In this document: positions 51,801 to 59,537 of the stretch, in pieces
How the letters are laid out: every line of letters starts with the position of its first letter
Position numbering within the stretch: the first letter of the stretch is position 1
NCBI RefSeq assembly: GCF_900177425.1
Contig: NZ_LT840184.1
Coordinates: 833,487-897,486 of the forward strand
Direction: 5' to 3'
Source: Paenibacillus uliginis N3/975
GTDB lineage: Bacteria > Bacillota > Bacilli > Paenibacillales > Paenibacillaceae
Length of the DNA stretch: 64,000 nucleotides
Program-made: the position numbers and the translations under genes
Notes under the pieces: generated by a model
What the model was told of the DNA's origin: nothing
The model's database searches: none
Seen by the model: the letters and a program-made list of their open reading frames with translations, nothing else

Positions 51801-52320
51801 GTCGGCTCAGGCTTATGCCAAGCTGTATATGAACAAAATCTCCAAGAGTAAGACATGGGTTGGGCGTTATGACTGGATGCTACTGTCTTCCGGAGTGCGT
51901 ACCCTGATCGGTCCGAAGACCGGACTTCCTCCTTCGGTGAATTCAGAAAGAGCTAATGCAGCTGTTCACCGATGGTATGGAGAATACAGTATTCCTTCAG
52001 ACGTTTACGTTGTCAAAAAGGGAACCGATCTCGCCGCTTATGGCCGCGGAAAGGGGCTCGACGAGAAATCGGACGTTTTTCTGAAGAAAGGTTTTATCGT
52101 GGTGAACTTCAATATTGAGACCATTCAAGACGGTAACACAGCTTGGCCACATCTCCAATACATACATGCCCCTCTAATGAATCAGTGGAAGCTGGAGGGG
52201 TTTAATAACACGTATACCGATCCGTATGGTAACAGGTTTGCACTGACCGATGGTGACACGGTGTTTTATCACGCGGATCAGTCCAGTAAGAAAGACTTTT
52301 CCTCTCAGGTACCTCATTAG
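48898..52320 (+). CDS. Large secreted protein with Ig-like domain, 1140 aa, function unknown
   Basis: An exported protein with a signal peptide (about 1-26, cut near IFA/APVG). A first unknown domain (about 40-225) is followed by a bacterial Ig-like (BIG2) domain (about 243-334: ITLTGKTSLKVGEE to KITAVW). A proline- and cysteine-rich linker (about 336-366) comes next, then a long C-terminal region of about 770 residues with no recognised motif, rich in Y, W and N. It lacks SLH domains and an LPXTG motif. Its gene follows the SLH gene by 14 bases, so it may depend on that protein for surface attachment. Some relatives in databases may carry only a DUF number. GAGGTAAGG precedes the ATG. Confidence 0.85.
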   Translation: MKKIRTVTLLTLVCITMIFFGRDLIFAAPVGVVSSEPEDTADLKPPTFIPDAKKGPTAHQKKITKVEGVRDSEPGVYWYQIDDGRFRAESYRAPGRFIYTNNIGTDFNPWPGVAEVVDKIEMKSSPLYKPHEWTDYTKGENKYHPSKISNEIITQVRTIDGRQDEQSEITALQITDLKTAVMITSKTGKKSMNENLYKQFLREDTGNKAWSDAIGGYLPWTKYKFGYYTPINIYWRGDIVEQKKITLTGKTSLKVGEETNLKAAVATMAAGQTDYGSPVDVSTGIHEWSSNNKGVVELVGNSGKIKGVKKGSAKITAVWKKDGYELTATITVTVNDGPPCKPGEPGCEETPPPPPMCTVPKPGTVIPGKYMDPVATAVIKADQRGSEQFDVLQGIPTSESLYGNILARNYLYQNKFVNMTGTCTFTVNVEKTWTLTWDPGKEITVDGKTETVSDPQSVQEPVNQTHKIERPYSFWAIDNLEVYKIDQGTLENYALPGDKITIFPEGYHEPEFTVEQTGNFYPPRDPGTVTAPGDSKDGGKSKPSPPSEDLKSFAEDAVGKVEVTNDSLDFNSQTIMNGERVEEKGPKPGSIPAPTQIGQDVLYSPNNMISKDKINKANTTSKGEIFYGLMPGNINGGSDQKFSIHGINTVTVHTPVVNYSSVTDDQAHNQKTNPNYSRAAFILDRPFKVRIPTNGQHVNYPGYGNRDYAKYFRTKQVKFPFDTYNGSRTIFYPKETWIDIPVNQLDTEFFLPVWVDEGDYQVDFRNIAENAPAVFSTQPSANQDLSHHVATDIEPVEVIGRVYDFRITDIVDYNWETVFRTQKGSATPRGTFYWTGQRDIDGDPRGNQLPYTLPIAPGKHPQQGYKNISVKTGYHFKFDLKTKGNMFSTRDGISITPSFDFVKKDGSGRQPVDLYYHSGSRNFIRVGSPQDTEKRYVILNERLRNVPQSEMQDTASYLYNHGGASGGMSAQAYAKLYMNKISKSKTWVGRYDWMLLSSGVRTLIGPKTGLPPSVNSERANAAVHRWYGEYSIPSDVYVVKKGTDLAAYGRGKGLDEKSDVFLKKGFIVVNFNIETIQDGNTAWPHLQYIHAPLMNQWKLEGFNNTYTDPYGNRFALTDGDTVFYHADQSSKKDFSSQVPH

Positions 52321-52358
52321 TGGATAGAGGGTCATTTCAAGTTGAGGGGATATTCATC

Positions 52359-52387
52359 AGCCAGGCGCTTAAAGCGTCTGGCTTTTA
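52359..52387 (+). terminator. Terminator of the SLH/secreted protein operon
   Basis: A 12-bp stem (52359-52370 with 52372-52383, one G-T pair) with a minimal loop and a short T-run. Confidence 0.7.
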
Positions 52388-52486
52388 AGATTGGAATGCG
52401 GATTGGAAGTAAGTTTTACCGTATAAGAAAAAGCAAAAGTGATATAATGTTTTTCGACAACTAAGTTTACAGCTGGAGGAAATGAT

Positions 52487-53803
52487 GTGGAAACAGAAGG
52501 ACAGTTAAAGAAACAGATCGGGCTATCGGTAGCCATGTCCATTGTTATCGGTACCGTTATAGGATCAGGCATTTTTATGAAGCCAGGGGTTGTCATTCAA
52601 TATGCGGGTGGTTCAACGCTTGCTCTTGTCGCATGGCTCCTCGGTGGAATTATTACGATTGCGGGTGGTCTTACGATTGCGGAAGTCGGAGTGCAAATTC
52701 CGAAAACCGGAGGACTGTACGTTTATATGGAGGAAGTGTACGGCAAGATTTGGGGCTATTTGTGCGGGTGGATGCAGACAATCATTTATGGACCGGCGAT
52801 TATCGGTGCATTGGGGCTGTATTTTGGACTGCTGCTCGCCAACCTGTTCTACTTGTCCGAAGCATGGTATCTTCCGCTTGGTATCAGCGCTGTTATTTTC
52901 TTGGCAACTGTTAACAGTCTAGGAACCAGGTATGGCGGATCGATCCAGACGATAACCACGCTTGCAAAATTTGTACCGATTGTGCTTATTGCTGTGCTGG
53001 GAGTCTGGAAAGGTAACGAGCAGGTATTCAGCAGTGGTAGTCCGGTCATGGATCAGCTGGGGATGGGAGCGGCAATTCTGGCAACTTTGTTCGCTTATGA
53101 TGGATGGATGCTGCTGGGATTCGTGGCTGGTGAGATGAAAAATCCCGCAAAACATTTGCCAATCGCCATTGTTGGTGGCTTAACCGTAGTAACCATCGCA
53201 TACTTGGTGATCAACTTCGCAATGTTGAAGGTGCTTCCGGCTTCCGAAATCGTCTCCCAGGGGACGGCTTCTGCGGGGAAGGTGGCGGAAATTTTAATGG
53301 GGGGGATCGGTGCCAAGATCATCAGTGTTGGTATTCTGATCTCTATATTCGGCTGTATGAACGGAAAAATCTTAACTTTTCCCCGAGTACCTTTTGCTAT
53401 GGCGGAACGACACCAGCTTCCTTTTTCGAGAATTTTGAGTAAGGTTCATCCGAAATCGCGGACACCTGTGGCTGCCATTGTCATGCAGGTGATCCTCGCT
53501 GTCATTATGATGGTGCTCAGTAATCCAGACTATCTGTCGGAGATGGCGATTTTCGCTATTTACCTGTTTTACATTATGGCGTTTATTGCAGTATTCATTC
53601 TGCGAAAGCGTCGTGCAGATCTGAAGCGGCAGTACAGTGTCCCTCTGTATCCATTTGTTCCGCTAGTAGCGATTGCAGGCTCGCTGTTTGTGGTGATCAG
53701 CACGCTGTTGAACCAACCGGCTGACAGCTTATGGGCGATCGGCCTGACGCTGATCGGACTGCCTGTATATTATATTTTGCAGAAGATATATCAAAAAGGG
53801 TAA
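52487..53803 (+). CDS. steT: APC-family amino acid permease (SteT-like Ser/Thr exchanger)
   Basis: A 438-residue transporter with about 12 membrane helices. The N-terminal APC signature IGTVIGSGIFMKPG lies at residues 20-33, and the helix-6 region ATLFAYDGWMLLG lies near 200. Length and pattern match the SteT serine/threonine exchanger of Bacillus by eye. GTG start (52487) follows GGAGG by eight bases. Other APC amino acid exchangers are possible. Confidence 0.85.
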   Translation: METEGQLKKQIGLSVAMSIVIGTVIGSGIFMKPGVVIQYAGGSTLALVAWLLGGIITIAGGLTIAEVGVQIPKTGGLYVYMEEVYGKIWGYLCGWMQTIIYGPAIIGALGLYFGLLLANLFYLSEAWYLPLGISAVIFLATVNSLGTRYGGSIQTITTLAKFVPIVLIAVLGVWKGNEQVFSSGSPVMDQLGMGAAILATLFAYDGWMLLGFVAGEMKNPAKHLPIAIVGGLTVVTIAYLVINFAMLKVLPASEIVSQGTASAGKVAEILMGGIGAKIISVGILISIFGCMNGKILTFPRVPFAMAERHQLPFSRILSKVHPKSRTPVAAIVMQVILAVIMMVLSNPDYLSEMAIFAIYLFYIMAFIAVFILRKRRADLKRQYSVPLYPFVPLVAIAGSLFVVISTLLNQPADSLWAIGLTLIGLPVYYILQKIYQKG

Positions 53804-53834
53804 ATGAATATAAGGACTATATGACTTGGATAAG

Positions 53835-53863
53835 GACTGAACGCAAGTACGTTCGGTCTTTTT
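53835..53863 (+). terminator. Terminator of the permease gene
   Basis: GACTGAACG (53835-53843) pairs with CGTTCGGTC (53850-53858, one G-T pair), then five Ts. Confidence 0.8.
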
Positions 53864-53900
53864 CATGCGAGAAAACCCCGATATAAGAACTTATGTTCGG

Positions 53901-54326
53901 TTAAGTGTCAAAAAAATATAGCATTTCCTGTGGAATACCGGCTCGAAGGTAATATTCCCGCATACTTTCTTCATGCATGAGCGCTAAATCAGCTGTCAAT
54001 AAAGCAACGGCAAAACGATTTGCCTGTCTTTCGAGTTTACCGGGGCAGAAGTAAGAATGCTCTTCCAGAAATAAACGGCTTATCCCCTTATGGAGACGGT
54101 CGTGTCCCAGTTCATGAGCGCATACAAACCGCTGCCATTCAGCAGGAAGATGGGAATTGATGACGATAAACCGCCTTCTGAGCTTGCGGAAATAGAGTCC
54201 TTTGGTTGTTTTGCCAAGATCGGCGTACCGGATGTGGATTCCAAGCGCCGAAGATAATTGAAAGGGGCAGTTGGTATGATGTTTTTTGATCAGCTTGCGA
54301 ATTATTGGTTGTACCAGATCATCCAT
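53901..54326 (-). CDS. ImmA/IrrE-family metallo-endopeptidase
   Basis: A 141-residue protease with the zinc motif HELGHDRLH (about residues 68-76) and the downstream LERQANRFA with the third ligand. In mobile elements such proteins cut the cognate XRE repressor after DNA damage to start induction. The gene encoding an XRE protein lies upstream on the same strand, so this is an ImmA/ImmR-like pair interrupted by about 280 bases. ATG at 54324-54326 has GCAGGTGA upstream. Confidence 0.9.
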   Translation of the reverse strand: MDDLVQPIIRKLIKKHHTNCPFQLSSALGIHIRYADLGKTTKGLYFRKLRRRFIVINSHLPAEWQRFVCAHELGHDRLHKGISRLFLEEHSYFCPGKLERQANRFAVALLTADLALMHEESMREYYLRAGIPQEMLYFFDT

Positions 54327-54371
54327 GCCGTTTCACCTGCAACATTATTGTAGTGTGTTCGTTCTTTATCC

Positions 54372-54602
54372 ATTATTAGAGGTTGTTCAAAAAATCCGCT
54401 TTTGATCACGAAGTGAATCAGGAAGTGGGCTCGGCATCGAATCTTGAATTCAGCCGGTCCTTCCGGTGCTCACGTACCCAAAACGTACGCTCCGCTCCTC
54501 AGTCCCTAGCTTCATCCAACTCAAGCGTTTTGAAAAAACGCACATCGGAAGCATATGCTTCGGTGCTGAAAACCGACCTTTTTGAACACGCCATTATCAG
54601 AG
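54372..54602. mobile_element. MITE-like element between the ImmA and XRE genes
   Basis: About 203 bases bounded by GTTCAAAAA (54385-54393) and TTTTTGAAC (54579-54587), a perfect 9-bp terminal inverted repeat. Internal hairpins include GCGTTTT/AAAACGC and CGGAAGCATATGCTTCGG (54546-54563). Flanks carry a near-direct repeat ATTATYAGAG (54372-54381 and 54593-54602) that may be a target duplication. No transposase frame. Confidence 0.55.
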
Positions 54603-54609
54603 TTCTACT

Positions 54610-55044
54610 CTACCGTTTTTTGTTCCGTTTATTCATCTGTTTGGCTTCCCAAAACAACCCGGTCAACACATCCTTGATTCGCTGTTTGTCTTCCTGATCC
54701 AGTGGAATACCGTCGAACATCAGATCTCCGTCATCTTCCAACATTTTTTTGAAATCCCTCTTATCCTTGTACGTTGCCCATTCGGGAACAGGTATGTCTA
54801 CTCCAGACTTCTGGTCAGTATGCTCACTCTCCAAATAACCCGCCCGCTTCATCAGCTCCTCATAGGAGCCGTCCAATGCATCAGCAATTTTGCGGATCGT
54901 TTGCGGTTTGGGGACGCCCCTTAGACCATTTTCAATACGCGATATTTGTGATCCGCTGATCTCAGCGGCCTGAGCCAACTGATTCATGCTCCATCCACGT
55001 TCTTCCCTTAACTGTTTTAAGTATGAACCAAATGATTGCTCCAC
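54610..55044 (-). CDS. XRE-family helix-turn-helix repressor
   Basis: A 144-residue regulator with an N-terminal Cro/CI-type helix-turn-helix at residues 8-62 (GWSMNQLAQAAEISGSQISR) and a short C-terminal region (about 85-144) rich in D, E and K. With the ImmA-like protease it forms a candidate repressor/antirepressor pair. GTG start with AAGGAG about ten bases upstream. Three dyads in the divergent gap are candidate operators. Confidence 0.92.
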   Translation of the reverse strand: MEQSFGSYLKQLREERGWSMNQLAQAAEISGSQISRIENGLRGVPKPQTIRKIADALDGSYEELMKRAGYLESEHTDQKSGVDIPVPEWATYKDKRDFKKMLEDDGDLMFDGIPLDQEDKQRIKDVLTGLFWEAKQMNKRNKKR

Positions 55045-55112
55045 GTTCCGGCCACTCCTTACCTTCGCCCATATAGCTTCTTATTAGTAATAGTATAGAC
55101 AGATCGAATGCT

Positions 55113-55302
55113 TTTGCCAACAGGTAAAAGAAAAAGAGATATCATTGCCAAAAGGCAAGATAAACGGAGGTAAGCAGACGTCCATAACGATAGATTAGGA
55201 ATTTTAGTATTTTACGGTAATGCCCAAATAGTGGTATATTGTATTTGAATACGAACAAAAATACGAACAGTGAATGCTGAATGTTTTGATGCCAAATGGC
55301 AA
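55113..55302. promoter_or_regulatory. Three operator-like dyads TTGCC-N4-GGCAA
   Basis: TTTGCC-AACA-GGTAAA (55113-55128), TTGCC-AAAA-GGCAA (55145-55158, perfect) and ATGCC-AAAT-GGCAA (55289-55302). The first two centres are 31 bases apart, three helical turns. They lie between the XRE gene and the ArpU-like gene, so the repressor likely controls both. Confidence 0.65.
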
Positions 55303-55386
55303 AATAATCATTGTTGTGGGATATGGGGTTGAGTGTAGCAGCGCTGTTTTACATTAATACGACTTTCTAAAGAGGAGCGAATTGGC

Positions 55387-55899
55387 ATGAACTCTATTTT
55401 ACCGGAATTGGATCGCAGAAAAACCCAAATTGCTGTTGAGGCGATATTTGAAAAGTATCGTATCTATAAAATGATTACATTTGAAGTAAGAGAGGCGAGC
55501 ATGACTGCATCGTATACGGAACGATTTCACGGACCGACTAATGTGACCTCAGATCAAACGGCGAAGATTGCCATATATAATGTAGATGTTCCTGCGGCAA
55601 GGAAGGATTATTGTGAGATGATTGAATCGATCGTGGGGCGGCTTAGTGAGCGTGAGCAGCTACTGATACGTGAGAGATATATGAAGCAAGACGATGTATT
55701 TGATTATAAGGTGTACAACCATATTCTTGAACCGCCAGTTAGCAAGGATACGTATACGAAGATCCGCACCAAGGCCTTTTATAAAATGGCTCTGGTCTTT
55801 GCGGACAGGGGGCTGATAAAGCTGTCGGAGTTAGAGAAGCTGCAAAATGTAAATCAGGTTGATTGTTATGGTTTATTCAATAGAAACCGGAGGACCTAA
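55387..55899 (+). CDS. ArpU-like phage late-gene regulator
   Basis: A 170-residue protein with the length and pattern of ArpU-family transcription factors found in prophages (ERYMKQDDVFDYKVYNHIL near 98-116, sigma-like C-terminal half). The gene has no phage neighbours now, so it is probably a relic. The RBS GAGGAG precedes the ATG. Its 3' end overlaps the terminator that follows. Confidence 0.7.
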   Translation: MNSILPELDRRKTQIAVEAIFEKYRIYKMITFEVREASMTASYTERFHGPTNVTSDQTAKIAIYNVDVPAARKDYCEMIESIVGRLSEREQLLIRERYMKQDDVFDYKVYNHILEPPVSKDTYTKIRTKAFYKMALVFADRGLIKLSELEKLQNVNQVDCYGLFNRNRRT

Positions 55900-55915
55900 C
55901 AGGTCTTCCGGTTTC
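55883..55915 (+). terminator. Terminator of the ArpU-like gene
   Basis: A 15-bp stem (55883-55897 with 55901-55915, one G-T pair) with a short loop. It includes the stop codon. T-run is weak. Confidence 0.7.
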
Positions 55916-55931
55916 ACATCATTGAAGCGGC

Positions 55932-56008
55932 ATGTTCCTATCAAATTCACCGAGAGGGCGCCCTCTTCAAGCGACGCAGGAGGTAAGGGGGTGGTGAATC
56001 GGGAACAT
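55932..56008. repeat. Transposon-end-like hairpin upstream of TnpB
   Basis: ATGTTCC (55932-55938) with GGAACAT (56002-56008), ATTCACC (55945-55951) with GGTGAAT (55993-55999), and a perfect GAGGGCGCCCTC palindrome (55954-55965). The 3' part (TTCAAGCGACGCAGGAGGTAAGGG) resembles the region at 57599-57630 after TnpB. It may be an IS605-type end or an independent omega-RNA-like remnant. Confidence 0.5.
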
Positions 56009-56113
56009 CTGTGAAATGCTTGTAACAATTCCTTTCAAATCACTCCCACAATCCAAAAATATGTGGTAAAATGAAATAGAACATACGTTCGGTTTCGAAG
56101 GGGGGGTGAATGT

Positions 56114-57565
56114 GTGTCAAAACAAACATACAGAACTTATCAAATTTGGATCAAGCCCGGCCATCGGTTGTACGCGTACGCGGAGCAGATGTGTCAGGAC
56201 GCCAAGAATTTGTACAATACGACGAACTTTTATATCCGCCAAGTGTTTACGGCACTCAGGCAGGACAAGCCTCTTCAACCCTTGCAACAACAAGTCATGG
56301 ACACGTTACTGACGAACATCGGATTGATGAACGTACGCCAACTTGAAGCCCATCAGGCGAGACTTCAGAAGCAGCTTCTGAAACCAGCCGACCAGCGGAA
56401 GGACTCCCGCTGCCACCTGTTCGAATTGCCGACGAAGGCGTCTCCTTATGTGGATTATCCCTTTCTCGATTGTCTGTTCAAGACGATGGAACAAGCGGAT
56501 TACCGGGCGCTCCCTGCACAATGCAGTCAGTGGGTTATGAAGCGTGTATTTTCCAATTGGCAATCTTTCTTCGCCAGCATTACGGATTATCGCGTGCGAC
56601 CTGACAAATACGCCGGAAGACCGCATATTCCCGGCTACGCCCGCACCAAGACCAAGGAAGTCGTTTTCACCAATCAGGATTGTGAGATCAAGGATCGCAA
56701 GTACCTCAAACTCCCAAAGACGAAACAGCGGCTCAATATCGGCAAGCTCGGCTATACAGAGGGAGATTTGAAGCAGGTACGCATCGTTCCGAAATACGGG
56801 CAATATGTCGTGGAACTGGTATTCGCTTGCCCAGTAGAAGCGACGGATGTCGCGAAAGAGAATGCGCTGGCGATTGATTTGGGCATTGATCAGCTTGCAA
56901 CCATCGTCACAAATACGGACCATCGACCGGTATGCGTGAAGGGCAAGCCGATGAAAGCAATCAATCAGTATTACAACAAGTTGAAGGCACATTATACTGG
57001 GATTCTCCGCCAAGGCAAACAACCGCAGGAAGGTGCATTTTCATCCAAGCGACTAAATCGGCTGCATCTGAAGCGTCATCGGAGGATTAAGGACTTGTTT
57101 CACAAGACGAGTCATTATATTGTCAGACTAGCTGCCGAGCAGAAGATCGGGACAATCGTCATCGGATACAATCAGGGATGGAAGGTGGAATCCGATATGG
57201 GGCGGAGCAACAATCAGTCATTCTGTTACATTCCACATCAGATGCTTGTTTCGATGATCCGGTATAAAGCCGCAGCACTCGGAATCGAAGTGATTCTCAC
57301 CGAAGAGGCGTATACGTCGAAGGTCAGTTTCCTGGATCACGACCCATTGCCCAAGTATGAAGAAGGAGTTACAAGGGCCTTCTCGGGCAAGCGGATTCAT
57401 CGCGGGTTGTATCGAAGTCGGAAGGGCCTGATCCATGCTGATGTGAACGGAGCAGCGAATATCATGCGTAAAGTATTCCCAAAAGCATCCGCCAATGGGA
57501 TAGCGGGGTTGGTCGGTAGCCAGTCCGTCAACGTGTCAACTCCACTGATGTTAAGCATCCAGTAA
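56114..57565 (+). CDS. tnpB: TnpB-family RNA-guided nuclease (IS200/IS605 type), lacking the zinc finger
   Basis: A 483-residue TnpB relative. RuvC catalytic residues are present: D in LAIDLGID (about 255), E in LTEEAYTSK (about 397) and D in HADVNGAANI (about 443). The stretch between the last two, where most TnpB proteins carry two CxxC pairs, has no cysteine. GTG start after a GGGGGG site. A TnpA transposase is absent here, so the element moves in trans or no longer moves. Known TnpB proteins cut DNA with an RNA made from their 3' end, so the DNA at 57560-57640 likely encodes the guide RNA. Confidence 0.85.
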   Translation: MSKQTYRTYQIWIKPGHRLYAYAEQMCQDAKNLYNTTNFYIRQVFTALRQDKPLQPLQQQVMDTLLTNIGLMNVRQLEAHQARLQKQLLKPADQRKDSRCHLFELPTKASPYVDYPFLDCLFKTMEQADYRALPAQCSQWVMKRVFSNWQSFFASITDYRVRPDKYAGRPHIPGYARTKTKEVVFTNQDCEIKDRKYLKLPKTKQRLNIGKLGYTEGDLKQVRIVPKYGQYVVELVFACPVEATDVAKENALAIDLGIDQLATIVTNTDHRPVCVKGKPMKAINQYYNKLKAHYTGILRQGKQPQEGAFSSKRLNRLHLKRHRRIKDLFHKTSHYIVRLAAEQKIGTIVIGYNQGWKVESDMGRSNNQSFCYIPHQMLVSMIRYKAAALGIEVILTEEAYTSKVSFLDHDPLPKYEEGVTRAFSGKRIHRGLYRSRKGLIHADVNGAANIMRKVFPKASANGIAGLVGSQSVNVSTPLMLSIQ

Positions 57566-57640
57566 TAAGCAGAGATGATACATCAGAAACCCCCACTTCA
57601 ATCGAAGCGTCAGCATAGGTAAGTGGTGGGAGTATTCATT
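57566..57640 (+). ncRNA. Candidate omega-RNA / right end of the TnpB element
   Basis: A hairpin formed by CCCCCACTT (57590-57598) and AAGTGGTGGG (57621-57630), followed by AGTATTCATT. This is the layout of IS605-type right ends, where the guide RNA scaffold ends. The exact 3' boundary is not visible without comparison. Confidence 0.5.
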
Positions 57641-57653
57641 TATGCTGTACAAC

Positions 57654-57686
57654 TATTTAGACAGTGGGACAGAGTGTGTCTAAATA
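57654..57686. repeat. Perfect 10-bp inverted repeat beyond the TnpB element
   Basis: TATTTAGACA (57654-57663) and TGTCTAAATA (57677-57686) with a 13-base spacer. It lies between the element end and the regulator stop. It could be a terminator for the regulator or part of the insertion site. Confidence 0.5.
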
Positions 57687-57706
57687 CTTAGACTTGCGCT
57701 GCAATG

Positions 57707-59449
57707 TTACAAATTCAACCTCTTCAGCTTGTTATATAGTGTTGCCCTTGAGATGCCAAGTTGTTTGGCAATGGACAGCTTATTTCCATTAGCTGATGCT
57801 AGCGCTTGCAATAATAAATTCCGCTCGAATTTATCGAGCTCCGCTTGAAACTTTGCACCGTCCATCTTCATAATGTCTAAGTTATAGGACATTGGATTCG
57901 AAACTGGGATATGCTTATCCCCTGAATAGATATTGTCAGGTAAATATTCGCGTCGAATCTCACCATCGGTGGAGAAAATCACTAGTCGCTCTATTGTGTT
58001 GCGCAATTCCCTGATATTGCCCGGCCAGTCGTAAAGGAGCAGATCTTCAAACACATCGGGAGCAATAGACTGGATATGCCGACCGTAAATAAGCGAGAAT
58101 TCTTGCAGGAAGGATTGCGTCAATTCGTAAATATCTTCTTTGCGTTCACGCAAGGAAGGGATCTCAATGGAAACCACGTTCAATCGATAGTACAGGTCCT
58201 CACGAAAGCTGCCCTCGGCAATCATCTGTTCCAGATTGCGGTTGGTTGCCGCGATGATACGGCAGTCGGTCCGCTTCAACTGTGTGCCGCCAACGGGAAA
58301 ATAACTTCGCTCTTGCAGCACACGAAGCAGTTTGACCTGCATCTCCAGCGGCATTTCCCCGATCTCATCCAGGAATAGGGTGCCGCCGCTCGCGAGTTCT
58401 ACTTTTCCCTTTTTACCTTTGGGGTCCGCTCCCGAAAACGCTCCCCGCTCATAGCCAAACAATTCACTCTCGAACAAGGCAGCCGGAATGGCTCCGCAGT
58501 TGATGGCAATATACGGAGCACTGCTCCCTTCACGGGAATCATGGATTCCTTTGGCGAAAAGTTCTTTCCCGGTGCCGCTTTTTCCTTGAATGAGGACCGT
58601 CGCTTTGGTTGTACTGATCTTTCGGATGGTATCGATACTATTTTTGATGGTTTTGCTTGTTCCTTTGATATGTTGGAAAGGATCGCTTGAAGGACTGAGC
58701 ATGGCGACTTCCTTCTGTAAATGATGGACCTTGGTCGTCATCTGGAGCAATTCTTGATGGAGTCTCATTTGTGTAGTCAGATCGGATTCTGCCGCTACAG
58801 CGCCAATGATCTGATCATCTAAGGTGATGGGATTGGAATTAATGAGGACAAACATGTCATGACGAGGCCGATGTTGCATTTTATGGGCTGATTCGCCGGT
58901 CTTGAGCGTTCGGAGCGACTGTAAACGGTCAACTTGGAAAAAATCCGAAGCGGGCTTCCCAATAATCTCGTCCCTGCGAATTGAGAAGATGTGCTCCGCG
59001 CCGGATGTCCAGACGGCCACATGGCCTTCCTCGTTGATCAGTGTAATCGCGACATCGGGATTTAGCGTTTCCAAGGTCGTGGAGAAAAAAGCCTCCAGAT
59101 GCCGAAACGCTTGCAGCGTGGCTTCGATCACATCGCTTGATGAGATGTAGCCAACAGGTTTGCCGTTGCGTTCCACAATAGCGAGAGGGGCCACTCTGAA
59201 TGCTTGAGTGATGCTTTGTAAAGAATCATCTATATTTACAACAGCAACATCCATTACACAGGATTGGTCAAGAAGTTTGGAAGCGGTTTCTAATTGCAGC
59301 AAACCATAGCGGCCCTGACCGTTCTCCAAGAAGATAGGAACTCCAATAGCCTCGTGTTGAGCGCCCTCAAGCTCTGACAGGTTAGACAGATGAATCATAC
59401 TGTAATCTGTACGGATAAGGCATTCCAGACTAGGCAATACATGTTTCAT
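57707..59449 (-). CDS. Sigma-54-dependent enhancer-binding activator (CBS-PAS-AAA+-Fis)
   Basis: A 580-residue activator of sigma-54 RNA polymerase. N-terminal CBS-like segment (about 65-125, with SISSDV-like VGYISSSDV), PAS domain (about 145-245), AAA+ domain from about 265: Walker A GKSGTGKE (about 295), the sigma-54 contact loop GAFSGA (about 335, Ser in place of Thr), and Walker B LFLDEIGEMP (about 365). The C-terminal Fis-type helix-turn-helix ends NKLSIAKQLGISRATLYNKL. The ATG at 59447-59449 has GGGGG upstream. It lies 88 bases after the proline dehydrogenase gene, on the same strand, and presumably activates the divergent proline genes. Confidence 0.92.
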   Translation of the reverse strand: MKHVLPSLECLIRTDYSMIHLSNLSELEGAQHEAIGVPIFLENGQGRYGLLQLETASKLLDQSCVMDVAVVNIDDSLQSITQAFRVAPLAIVERNGKPVGYISSSDVIEATLQAFRHLEAFFSTTLETLNPDVAITLINEEGHVAVWTSGAEHIFSIRRDEIIGKPASDFFQVDRLQSLRTLKTGESAHKMQHRPRHDMFVLINSNPITLDDQIIGAVAAESDLTTQMRLHQELLQMTTKVHHLQKEVAMLSPSSDPFQHIKGTSKTIKNSIDTIRKISTTKATVLIQGKSGTGKELFAKGIHDSREGSSAPYIAINCGAIPAALFESELFGYERGAFSGADPKGKKGKVELASGGTLFLDEIGEMPLEMQVKLLRVLQERSYFPVGGTQLKRTDCRIIAATNRNLEQMIAEGSFREDLYYRLNVVSIEIPSLRERKEDIYELTQSFLQEFSLIYGRHIQSIAPDVFEDLLLYDWPGNIRELRNTIERLVIFSTDGEIRREYLPDNIYSGDKHIPVSNPMSYNLDIMKMDGAKFQAELDKFERNLLLQALASANGNKLSIAKQLGISRATLYNKLKRLNL

Positions 59450-59470
59450 TCCGGCGCCCCCTATAAATGA

Positions 59471-59487
59471 TGATAAACGTTTTATCA
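59471..59487. promoter_or_regulatory. Near-palindrome upstream of the enhancer-binding protein gene
   Basis: TGATAAACGTTTTATCA is a 17-base near-perfect dyad lying 20-40 bases before the start codon. It could be an operator for autoregulation. It is not a cre box by spacing. Confidence 0.3.
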
Positions 59488-59537
59488 TGTTTGTATTATT
59501 AGGGTCATTATACCTAGCCTGATTTTCAGTGTAAATA

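Noticed and set aside
56306..57022. 238-codon minus-strand frame inside tnpB
   Set aside because: Antisense to conserved TnpB sequence, no ribosome binding site.
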